Source of the DNA: Nitrososphaera_A sp036522495
Lineage (GTDB): Archaea; Thermoproteota; Nitrososphaeria; Nitrososphaerales; Nitrososphaeraceae
Direction: 5' to 3'
Length of the DNA: 12,609 nucleotides
Assembly: GCA_036522495.1 (NCBI GenBank)
Contig: DATDFS010000305.1
Span: forward strand, 1 to 12,609
Of this stretch, positions 1 to 5,752 are shown one piece after another. Under the pieces are notes generated by a model. The model made no database searches and was not told the origin of the DNA. It worked only from the letters and a program-made list of their open reading frames with translations. Within the stretch, counting starts at the first letter, position 1; the number at the start of each line of letters is the position of its first letter. The translations under genes and the position numbers were made by a program.

Positions 1-138
1 CGTTTCTGCAACTGCATTGATAGAAGGCCGAATCAATGGATGATCCACAGGCTCCCTTACCAAATTGCCAAATAGGTAGACTTTAAGATTCCTGTTTCTC
101 AAGCTTTGAATATATTCTGCACCGTTCTTTATAGGCAT
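1..138 (-). CDS. abfD: 4-hydroxybutyryl-CoA dehydratase, N-terminal part (runs off the window)
   Basis: First 46 codons of a minus-strand gene starting at ATG 138-136 and leaving the window at base 1. The protein begins MPIKNGAEYIQSLRNR, followed by KVYLFG and IRPSINAVAET, the conserved start of the 4-hydroxybutyryl-CoA dehydratase / 4-hydroxyphenylacetate 3-hydroxylase family. In Nitrososphaeria this flavin and [4Fe-4S] enzyme converts 4-hydroxybutyryl-CoA to crotonyl-CoA in the 3-hydroxypropionate/4-hydroxybutyrate CO2-fixation cycle (family knowledge). The cluster ligands lie outside the window, so a paralogous hydroxylase cannot be fully excluded. A TATA-like element lies 26 bases before the ATG, which fits a leaderless transcript. 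Confidence 0.82.
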   Translation of the reverse strand, partial: MPIKNGAEYIQSLRNRNLKVYLFGNLVREPVDHPLIRPSINAVAET

Positions 139-143
139 ATAAT

Positions 144-168
144 TTTATATATGCCAAACCTTATTTAT
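144..168 (-). promoter_or_regulatory. candidate promoter of the dehydratase gene
   Basis: Read on the minus strand, ATAAATAA lies at 168-161, centred about 26 bases before the ATG at 138. That is the usual TATA-box distance for a leaderless archaeal transcript. A second AT-rich stretch, ATATATAAA (152-144), is too close to the ATG to serve a start at or before it. Assigned from position and composition only. Confidence 0.45.
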
Positions 169-191
169 GTATTATAGGTTTTCCAGAATGA

Positions 192-265
192 AAAAAATTC
201 TTCTTTAACAATTCGCAGATAAATATTTACGAATTAGACGTTACTTACTATAAAAAATTCTTCTT
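192..265. repeat. 14-base direct repeat, two copies 60 bases apart
   Basis: AAAAAATTCTTCTT occurs at 192-205 and again, identical, at 252-265, in the gap upstream of the dehydratase gene. On the minus strand each copy ends in a T-run and could stop transcripts coming from the decayed transposase side. It could also be chance in AT-rich DNA. Confidence 0.4.
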
Positions 266-350
266 ATCAATTATTCCATTTCGCATCCTCCAGGGATTAG
301 CTCTGTATTGGCATCTTTATTTTGGGAAACATGCTTGAGGTGGTCCTTCT

Positions 351-726
351 TTAGCCATTAGCATGGCTGATTGGCTTCCCCGCAGAAGAGTTGCAGAGGA
401 CACATGTCATTTGTCGCAGATGTTTTCGCCAATATTCTAGGACATATGTAAAATGTATTTCTTCAATCCTGGTGATGTAGTCGGATAGTCCTCTTGTAAT
501 CCCTTGGACTGTTCTATAAGCAATCTTTCTTAAATCCAATCTTAAGAAAGGAATGCTTGAAAATGGATGTAACTATGTGAGTATTCAAAAGCAGCTCCAA
601 CTTTTCCTTATTTCATTCATTTTCTTAATTTCGTTATTCGATGATTTCAAATCCAATGTCCATAAGAATACGTCCACATTTGATCAATGATTCGTTATAG
701 TCATGCCATGATTTGTTTAGTGGCAT
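351..726 (-). pseudogene. decayed DDE transposase (IS5-like), several frameshifts
   Basis: Pieces of one transposase can be read in order on the minus strand, but only by changing frame several times. ATG 726 opens a 30-codon frame containing NKSWHDYNESLIKCGRILMD and stopping at 634. A shifted frame then gives NNEIKKMNE (about 637-610), another gives VGAAFEYSHSYIHF (about 605-560), and the frame ending at 351 gives KIAYRTVQGITRGLSDYI and IEEIHFTYV (about 525-440). Order and wording match the N-terminal region of IS5-type DDE transposases common in Nitrososphaeria. Further left, near 300-330, the frame containing KDANTELIPGGCEM may match the RKNAST/GCPLR region near the C-terminus, implying a deletion of the middle, including the catalytic residues. 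No terminal inverted repeat was recognised. Family assigned from memory of the motifs. Confidence 0.62.
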
Positions 727-1149
727 GAGATGAATCTAATATATAGGCAAGATAATAATGCTACAAAGTACATCTAATACAAACGTGTTTATGCCACCAC
801 ATTGAAACAAAGCTAAGCGCTTAGATTTGGCAACACACCTCGCTTGCAAAATTAGGCTTTAGTCTGCCCTGTGGGTCTAAATTTAATTGATATTGTGGAT
901 TTTATAAGCTCAAGGCGGCTGCTGTTGATCGTCGGTGCCGACCTGATCACTAATGTGTTACAATAAAGACTCTTGCGAGTATAAAAGAATATGCAAATAT
1001 TACATCCTGCTTTTATTGTCATTGTAGAAGGACATGCATCCTAAAGATATGCCAATCAGGACATTTCCAAACCAAATATCAGGGAGAATTCTCCTCCACA
1101 AATCGTCAAGGGCAATCTTTTTTATATCCACGTCAGGGTACCACCGTGC
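727..1149. other. gap between transposase relic and apt; no gene assigned
   Basis: No convincing coding region on either strand. The minus-strand open frame at 1000-1188 overlaps the apt start and matches nothing recognised. The one visible structure is an imperfect dyad at 927-948: GATC, then GTCGG-TG-CCGAC (931-942), then GATC after two bases. The reading frame of apt stays open upstream of its GTG back to 1045 without any ATG, GTG or TTG, so apt is unlikely to start earlier. Confidence 0.4.
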
Positions 1150-1686
1150 GTGGATGCAAACAGAACTTACCTTAGCAAGCTGATACATGACTGTCCTGAT
1201 TTTCCAAAGCAGGGAATTCTGTTCAGGGATATAAATCCAGTTTTCCGTGACATTACCGCCTTGAATTACATTTCAAATGAGTTTTATTCAAAGTTTGGCA
1301 GTTGGGAACTCGATTATGTTGGTGGGATAGAATCAAGAGGCTTTGTGATAGCTACAGCATTAGCACTGAAGTTCGGCAAAGGCATGATTATGATCCGTAA
1401 AGCAGGGAAGCTTCCTGGACAAACCATCAAAAAACCGTACGATATCGAATATGGGAGTTCCATTATGGAGCTTCAAAAAGATGCAGTAAAACCTAATGAA
1501 AGTATTTTGATTGCCGATGATCTAATAGCAACTGGAGGTACTGCTGTTGCCGCCGCCCAGCTAGTAGAGGAGTTGGGTGGCAAGGTTGCTGGTTTTGCAT
1601 TTGTGATAGAGTTGGCTTCGATGAATGGAGCCGATAAGTTAAGGAAGACAGGCTATCAGGTTCATTCATTAATGGTGTATGATTAA
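1150..1686 (+). CDS. apt: adenine phosphoribosyltransferase
   Basis: Cytosolic type I phosphoribosyltransferase that joins adenine and PRPP to make AMP and pyrophosphate. The 178-residue length is normal for the family. Visible motifs: DCPDFPKQGILFRDINP (residues 14-30), GGIESRGF (58-65), RKAGKLPG (83-90) and the PRPP-binding loop ILIADDLIATGGT (119-131) with the paired acidic residues. The start is GTG at 1150; it places the PDFP motif at the usual distance from the N-terminus, and no alternative start exists in the open frame upstream. No clear Shine-Dalgarno precedes it. The stop lies two bases before the mtnP ATG, so the two are surely co-transcribed: mtnP releases adenine, apt recaptures it. 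Confidence 0.93.
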   Translation: MDANRTYLSKLIHDCPDFPKQGILFRDINPVFRDITALNYISNEFYSKFGSWELDYVGGIESRGFVIATALALKFGKGMIMIRKAGKLPGQTIKKPYDIEYGSSIMELQKDAVKPNESILIADDLIATGGTAVAAAQLVEELGGKVAGFAFVIELASMNGADKLRKTGYQVHSLMVYD

Positions 1687-1688
1687 TA

Positions 1689-2492
1689 ATGGATAAGAGG
1701 TACTTTGCAGAAATCGGGATTATTGGAGGTACGGGGGTTTACGATCCTGGACTTTTTAGTGAAAAGAGAGATATCAAAGTTTATACTCCCTTCGGCGACC
1801 CATCCGACCTTATCACAGTTGGAGAATATGCTCGTAAAAAGGTGGCTTTCATTCCGAGACATGGAAAGGGTCATCGGATTCCACCCCATAGAATCAATAA
1901 TCGTGCAAACATATGGGCATTAAAGGAGTTAGGTGTAAAGAGAATTATTGCTCCGACTGCAGTTGGAAGTATGAAATACGAATATAGGCCAGGCGATATC
2001 GCCATCCCAGATCAGTTTGTTGACTTTACCAAAGGAAGACAATATACATTTTACGATGGCGGGGAGGTTTGTCACGTATCCGTTGCAGATCCATTTTGTC
2101 CCGAACTTCGCGATGTCGCGGTATGCCATGGGAATAAACTAGGATATAATGTTCACACCAAAGCAACTTATGTATGCGTCGAGGGGCCACGATTTTCAAC
2201 AAGGGCAGAGTCCCAATTTTTTAGAGATGTACTAAAGGCAGATATTATAGGTATGACTCTTGTACCTGAAAGCCCGCTCGCTAGGGAAGCGGAAATTTGC
2301 TACGTCTCGATTGCAATGGTTACAGATTACGATGTGTGGGCTAACTCACCTGTAAGTTCTAAGGAAATTATAGAATTATTAAGCAAAAATAATGAGAAAA
2401 CAAGAAAGCTAATTGCCGAAATGATATCAACGATTCCTGCTAGAAGTATTAAATGCAATTGTGCAGATGCATTAATAGGAGCAGTGTTATGA
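1689..2492 (+). CDS. mtnP: S-methyl-5'-thioadenosine phosphorylase
   Basis: Purine nucleoside phosphorylase family 2 enzyme that splits methylthioadenosine, the by-product of polyamine synthesis, with phosphate into adenine and 5-methylthioribose-1-phosphate. Its 267 residues show GGTGVYD (13-19), the phosphate-binding PRHGKGH (57-63), TAVGS (90-94), EGPRFSTRAE (165-174), GMT followed by PES.LAREAEICY (188-205) and TDYD (212-215). The two aspartates of TDYD mark adenine rather than guanine/hypoxanthine specificity in this family. Start ATG 1689 is two bases after the apt stop; GGTG at 1674-1677 is at best a weak ribosome site. The gene ends only 14 bases from the converging gene on the other strand. 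Confidence 0.94.
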   Translation: MDKRYFAEIGIIGGTGVYDPGLFSEKRDIKVYTPFGDPSDLITVGEYARKKVAFIPRHGKGHRIPPHRINNRANIWALKELGVKRIIAPTAVGSMKYEYRPGDIAIPDQFVDFTKGRQYTFYDGGEVCHVSVADPFCPELRDVAVCHGNKLGYNVHTKATYVCVEGPRFSTRAESQFFRDVLKADIIGMTLVPESPLAREAEICYVSIAMVTDYDVWANSPVSSKEIIELLSKNNEKTRKLIAEMISTIPARSIKCNCADALIGAVL

Positions 2493-2506
2493 ACAGTCTT
2501 CTTGAT

Positions 2507-2818
2507 TTACTTTGGGATCTTCAATCCTTCAGGAAGGATTACATCTCCCTCGATCAGTTTACGTTGAATAGTCAGCTGCAGGACCTCTGGATCTATTCCG
2601 ATTTTTTTAATTTTTTCTAATGTTCTTTTCGAAATATTGAGGCTTATATTATGTCCCCCAATTCTCCCAAATGCAATCGCTGTAAAATTAAACGGTCGAT
2701 TCTCAATAACAAAATAACCCATTAGTTTGCTGGCTATTTCACTTCCTCTGGCATTTGTCACAAAGACAACCACTTGGAGGCGATCATTATTATCGTCGCC
2801 AGCATTCCCAATCATCAT
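2507..2818 (-). CDS. uncharacterised 103-residue protein
   Basis: Not recognised. Soluble, no membrane segment or Cys pair. The middle has a glycine-rich stretch AFGRIGGHNISLNIS (residues 48-62), followed by a charged helix with KIKKIGIDPEVLQLTIQRK (69-87) and the ending GDVILPEGLKIPK. Its start overlaps the stop of the upstream gene by four bases (ATGA, 2815-2818), a classic translational-coupling arrangement, so the pair probably forms one transcript and may act together. Absence of competing frames, the coupling and a gene-like composition support it being real. Confidence 0.68.
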   Translation of the reverse strand: MMIGNAGDDNNDRLQVVVFVTNARGSEIASKLMGYFVIENRPFNFTAIAFGRIGGHNISLNISKRTLEKIKKIGIDPEVLQLTIQRKLIEGDVILPEGLKIPK

Positions 2819-3246
2819 TTTGCATTTCCCTCGTCATTTACGTCGATGTTACGATTTACATTATTCTCGACCAGGAAACTCCACCATCCCGTATCCATAA
2901 TTTTGTAGTCGCTAACATCAACTTCGACATGGCTTTCATCATCGGCTTCAGTAAATTTGAACTTGCCTTCCTTGATCAATTTAATCAGCTTCCATCTGTC
3001 TTTGCCAGTTTTTTTTCTGTTTATCGCGACTGCCCATTTTTTATTCTTATCAATCAAAGGCATTCCAACATAGTCGGCAATCTCTAGAATTCCCAGTCGC
3101 TTTTCCTCGCAAAATAGATCCTTGGTAATTATGCTACGCCAGACATCTATCGCGCCAATAGTTCTTGTACCTTCGTTGATATTAATCACACCAAAATACA
3201 CGACCTTGTCATCCAGTGCTTTTGATCCTTCGGCATTAGTAGTCAT
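2815..3246 (-). CDS. uncharacterised 143-residue protein
   Basis: Not recognised. Begins MTTNAEGSKALDDKVVYFG and contains a beta-rich N-terminal half (VVYFGVININ, residues 15-24), then IADYVGMPLIDKNKKWAVAI (56-75) and a basic stretch RKKTGKDRWKLIKLIKEGKF (77-96). The C-terminal third is acidic (EADDESHVEVDVSDYK). No signal peptide or membrane segment. It is the first gene of a two-gene unit with 2507-2818 (four-base overlap). A TATA-like CTAAATAAG lies about 30 bases before the ATG, fitting a nearly leaderless transcript. Confidence 0.7.
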   Translation of the reverse strand: MTTNAEGSKALDDKVVYFGVININEGTRTIGAIDVWRSIITKDLFCEEKRLGILEIADYVGMPLIDKNKKWAVAINRKKTGKDRWKLIKLIKEGKFKFTEADDESHVEVDVSDYKIMDTGWWSFLVENNVNRNIDVNDEGNAK

Positions 3247-3271
3247 TTACTCGATTGTTGGTAACGAGTGC

Positions 3272-3280
3272 CTTATTTAG
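3272..3280 (-). promoter_or_regulatory. candidate TATA box for the 2507-3246 gene pair
   Basis: On the minus strand CTAAATAAG is centred about 30 bases before the ATG at 3246. A short inverted repeat, ACTCG (3249-3253) and CGAGT (3265-3269), lies between it and the start codon and could be an operator or a chance pairing. Confidence 0.42.
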
Positions 3281-3291
3281 TTCTTGCATTA

Positions 3292-3558
3292 TTATAAGGA
3301 TCCACGAATGTCGACTTCCCGATTTTTTGAAAAGCATCTTATTTCTTCATTGTTTTCTATCTCCACTAGTGACAGCAGATCGGAGGCACTTATGACATCA
3401 ATAATAGTTGACATACGGATTTTGCTGCTATTGTTGATAATAGCTTGGTAGGCTACATCTGCCGACATTGCTATCAGCTGTGTCATACTGATACCACCTG
3501 TTACGATTGCATACTTTTTGCCGAACCTGTACATCGGATAAAAAACATGTAATGTCAT
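3292..3558 (-). CDS. possible small protein, 88 residues (or 64 from an inner start)
   Basis: An open frame of doubtful status. The more gene-like part starts at the inner ATG 3486-3484, preceded by a GGTGG stretch, and gives 64 residues beginning MTQLIAMSADVAYQAIINNS. The segment AYQAIINNSSKIRMSTIIDV faintly recalls the N-terminal helix and first strand (KIRF..I.D) of small thaumarchaeal roadblock-like or DUF6659-type proteins, but the rest does not follow that pattern and the glycine after the first strand is absent. It could be a truncated relic of such a gene. An overlapping frame (3428-3610) on the same strand is taken as a shadow. Confidence 0.35.
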   Translation of the reverse strand: MTLHVFYPMYRFGKKYAIVTGGISMTQLIAMSADVAYQAIINNSSKIRMSTIIDVISASDLLSLVEIENNEEIRCFSKNREVDIRGSL

Positions 3559-3976
3559 CTTTATGAAGGCGTTTGAATATTAATACGCCTCTAGCGCGGA
3601 TACACTTCATGACCCATTAACAGATTTACAAATTCGAGAAAGCATAGAGCTCAGAGTAATGGGCTAAATCATATTGTTTTGTCGGTCCTTTATTATTTCA
3701 TTATTTTATTATTTTATTTGTTGGGGAATTGCAGTCGGGCAGAGAAGGCTGACGTCCACGATATTGCAGTGTTGCCATTGAATTTCGTTACGGAGTCAAC
3801 AGTAGGATTCTCAGGTTCTCTATTGACGTATCTGATGCATTAATTGCTAATTGATTGTTAATGCCAACAGTTTAATTGCCAACAGTCAGTTCAGCATCCC
3901 GCTTGTTTGCTTTACAAATTTCTCAGCTTCTGAATTATTTTAACATTTATTATCCATAACAAGTGGATAAATAAAT
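3559..3976. other. intergenic, AT-rich tract and tandem decamer
   Basis: No gene assigned. A low-complexity run of TTATTATTT/TTATTTTATT units lies at about 3689-3720. TGCCAACAGT occurs twice in tandem, at 3862-3871 and 3877-3886 (15-base period). Between 3721 and 3842 both strands happen to be open for about 40 codons, but neither reading shows a start with a ribosome site or a family motif. Confidence 0.4.
3945..3953 (+). promoter_or_regulatory. candidate TATA box for the 57-residue gene
   Basis: ATTTATTAT lies centred about 28 bases before the ATG at 3977, the distance expected for leaderless transcription. Assigned by position and composition. Confidence 0.38.
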
Positions 3977-4150
3977 ATGGCAACAGATGACAACAAAAAA
4001 CTCTCTTTGGAGTTTGTGCGGGCATTATGGAATTTCAGAGATGCTGAAGATAATACGCTGAAAAAAACATATGAAAATCAGGTTGTAAAGATAGGATTGA
4101 ATGACGGATTAAGTAGAGCATTCATAAATAAAAAGATAAAGGAAATGTAG
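3977..4150 (+). CDS. small uncharacterised protein, 57 residues
   Basis: ATG 3977 to TAG 4148-4150. The protein starts MATDDNKKLSLEFVRALWNF and ends RAFINKKIKEM. It is charged, with a likely amphipathic helix (LSLEFVRALWNFRDAEDNTL, residues 9-28) and a lysine-rich end. No cysteine pair, signal peptide or membrane segment. Family not recognised. Support comes from a TATA-like element at leaderless spacing and a coding-like composition (acidic plus lysine, few rare residues). The next strong signal downstream is the hairpin/T-run at 4399-4423, so the transcript may carry a long 3' untranslated part. Confidence 0.5.
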   Translation: MATDDNKKLSLEFVRALWNFRDAEDNTLKKTYENQVVKIGLNDGLSRAFINKKIKEM

Positions 4151-4592
4151 AGGTTTACCGGCGGCTAGCATTCAATGATATTGGGAATATTATCAAGAGT
4201 AATGTGGGTCCGAAATATTTACCTTGATAAAGAAATCACTTATAAAAAACGTCTTTGCCAGTCCGTCGGTGTCCAGAGTGACCAATTCAGCATGTTATCA
4301 AGCGAATAGGTCAATCCTACCATAATTTTGCTTCATTTTTGCTGTCTTTAACTCCGATCGGAAACTTGCTCACCATTGTCGGTACTGACTGCCATTTGAT
4401 CATCATGTATGATGATTTTTTTTCTCCGGTATCAAATCTAGATTGTTTAGATGACGATAAATATGATTCCGTAAACAGGAATGCAACAATTGACTAACAA
4501 TGGCATTCGCACATAATCATAATGCACTTCATACCAATTATTTTCAAGATAGAGGACAGTAACTTTTCATTCTTCGGTGCTTCGATTGAAAG
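4151..4592. other. intergenic between the 57-residue gene and a converging gene
   Basis: No gene assigned. Contains the dyad GTCGGTACTGAC (4378-4389), similar to the one at 931-942, followed by the hairpin/T-run described separately. A 30-codon stretch downstream of the small gene stays open in another frame up to about 4226 but has no start codon. Confidence 0.35.
4399..4423 (+). terminator. hairpin followed by eight T: intrinsic-type terminator
   Basis: ATCATCAT (4399-4406), GT, then ATGATGAT (4409-4416) form a perfect eight-pair stem. The T-run covers 4416-4423 on the plus strand. Archaea terminate mainly at T-runs, with or without a hairpin. It points rightward, yet the nearest plus-strand gene ends about 250 bases earlier, so it may end a long 3' untranslated region or an unannotated RNA. 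Confidence 0.55.
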
Positions 4593-4976
4593 CTATAGCC
4601 AGGTATGTTTTTCATTCCAATGTTCTACAAATTCCTCGATATTCTTTTGCATTCCTACCCTTGAACGTAACAGAAAGGAACCTCCAAATTTCCAACCTAG
4701 CGCATCGCATTGTTTGCAGTCTTTCTGATAGGTAGCACAATGACCATAGGCTTCTCCAACAACACATTTTGAAGGATGGTCAAGCTCATAATACCATTTT
4801 AGCCATGTTAACGATAATGGAAAAGGAAGATTTCTTTGTTCCAATCTTTTTGCCCACTTTGGTGCAATTGCTTCCAGAGTTAAAGCTTTTTTCTTCTCTT
4901 TCCTAACAAAAGCAGTTACGAATTGCATAACATGTTCTTCTTGTAACTCATAGAATATTAAATGTATCTCTGCCAT
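4593..4976 (-). CDS. uncharacterised Cys-rich protein, 127 residues
   Basis: Not recognised. Starts MAEIHLIFYELQEEHVMQFV. It has a basic stretch (RKEKKKALTLEAIAPKWAKR, residues 25-44), an aromatic patch LTWLKWYYELDHP (56-68) and a cysteine cluster within CVVGEAYGHC, then C and KQC, spacing C-x8-C-x6-C-x2-C (roughly 71-90), which could bind zinc or an iron-sulfur cluster (inference). The C-terminal part, FGGSFLLRSRVGMQKNIEEF, is followed by a Trp/His ending. It lies 108 bases downstream of the HExxH gene on the same strand and could share its transcript. Confidence 0.66.
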   Translation of the reverse strand: MAEIHLIFYELQEEHVMQFVTAFVRKEKKKALTLEAIAPKWAKRLEQRNLPFPLSLTWLKWYYELDHPSKCVVGEAYGHCATYQKDCKQCDALGWKFGGSFLLRSRVGMQKNIEEFVEHWNEKHTWL

Positions 4977-5084
4977 CGATATTCTACTGTTTTTTCTTTT
5001 CTGATAGTAAACACAGAAATAAGTTCGTAGTATATAATGGTCTATTGGTGTGCTTTGTCTTCGAAAACTAATTCCAAAGTTGTG

Positions 5085-5453
5085 TCAATATCTTTGTTCC
5101 ATTAGTTTATTATAAGAGTCTATGAAACTTTTCGCATACATGTTTGCGTGTTTTTCGGATCCCCGATGCACACCACCCTTTGTCCTTACATGGTGATAAA
5201 ATTCATGTAGTACTATGAAGGGATTGTAAAAGATATCAGAATTCGTTGCGTAAATTCTTCTTTCCCTTTGGACATATACAGCGTACACCGTTCTACGCTT
5301 TCCTTTGATGGTTCCGACAACTATTTCTGGCGCTGTAATATTATAGAAGCTGCTCAGCTTTTGTAGCGCTTCTTCAGTCTTTCTGTTAAGAATCATATAC
5401 ACTACTTTTGCTTTAGTCAAATCATCTGGGGGAACGGAAGAAGATGGAGACAT
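5085..5453 (-). CDS. minimal zinc metallopeptidase (ImmA/IrrE-like HExxH)
   Basis: A 122-residue soluble protein with the zinc motif HEFYH (residues 83-87) inside FIVLHEFYHHV. It is followed 13 residues later by GSEKHANMYAKSF, where E100 sits like the third zinc ligand of minimal gluzincins, and A-N-x-x-A matches the E..AN.FA motif of ImmA/IrrE (DUF955-like) peptidases. The upstream strand-rich part (PEIVVGTIKGKRRTVYAVYV) also fits that fold. In bacteria and mobile elements ImmA cleaves a repressor; no helix-turn-helix repressor is seen here. Divergent from the methyltransferase operon across 299 bases. The enzyme class is fairly safe; the substrate is unknown. Confidence 0.75.
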   Translation of the reverse strand: MSPSSSVPPDDLTKAKVVYMILNRKTEEALQKLSSFYNITAPEIVVGTIKGKRRTVYAVYVQRERRIYATNSDIFYNPFIVLHEFYHHVRTKGGVHRGSEKHANMYAKSFIDSYNKLMEQRY

Positions 5454-5502
5454 ATTACTCTGACGCTCTATGCTTTTTAGAATATTAAGAGTTTAAAAGG
5501 TA

Positions 5503-5636
5503 TAGGTACCTACTGGTTTAATTGACTATATGGTTTCCCTTTGAGGCGATATTAATATGATTCATATAAACAGATAGGCATACAAAGTGGTGTTAAAAAA
5601 CTCAGCAGGACCTTAATGGTACCTAGACATTTAGGT
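5503..5636. promoter_or_regulatory. repeated TAGGT/ACCTA half-sites in the divergent promoter region
   Basis: TAGGTACCTA, a ten-base perfect palindrome, lies at 5503-5512. GGTACCTA recurs at 5618-5625, and ACCTA (5621-5625) pairs with TAGGT (5632-5636) across six bases. The first palindrome directly abuts an AT-rich TTTTAAACT (5499-5491, minus strand) that could be the TATA box of the peptidase gene. Four copies of one half-site between two divergent genes suggest a shared operator. Confidence 0.4.
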
Positions 5637-5717
5637 GTGACCTGTTCGTCATACATGTACCTTGCTCGAGTTGCCTTTATTAAGACTAACTCTAAAACCT
5701 GGGACACTATGTTGAAA

Positions 5718-5731
5718 ATACTCTAGAGTAT
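5718..5731. promoter_or_regulatory. 14-base perfect palindrome over the methyltransferase promoter
   Basis: ATACTCTAGAGTAT is a perfect inverted repeat. Its right edge runs into GTATAATAC (5728-5736), the best TATA-like element before the GTG at 5753. A protein bound here would block TBP/TFB, so this is a good candidate operator for the methyltransferase pair. Confidence 0.48.
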
Positions 5732-5752
5732 AATACTAATGAATACTTACTT

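Noticed and set aside
1000..1188. 62-codon minus-strand frame overlapping the apt start
   Set aside because: No family motif, no ribosome site, overlaps the firmly identified apt N-terminus.
1683..2129. Frames inside mtnP on both strands
   Set aside because: They lie wholly or almost wholly within a well-recognised gene; shadows.
2755..3087. 110-codon plus-strand frame
   Set aside because: Antisense to the coupled gene pair; Ile/Phe-rich antisense composition and no start signals.
3428..3610. 60-codon minus frame overlapping 3292-3558
   Set aside because: Basic, Cys/Arg-rich out-of-frame reading with no motif; shadow of the neighbouring frame.
4522..4728. 68-codon plus frame
   Set aside because: Antisense to the Cys-rich gene at 4593-4976; Ser/Phe-rich, typical antisense.
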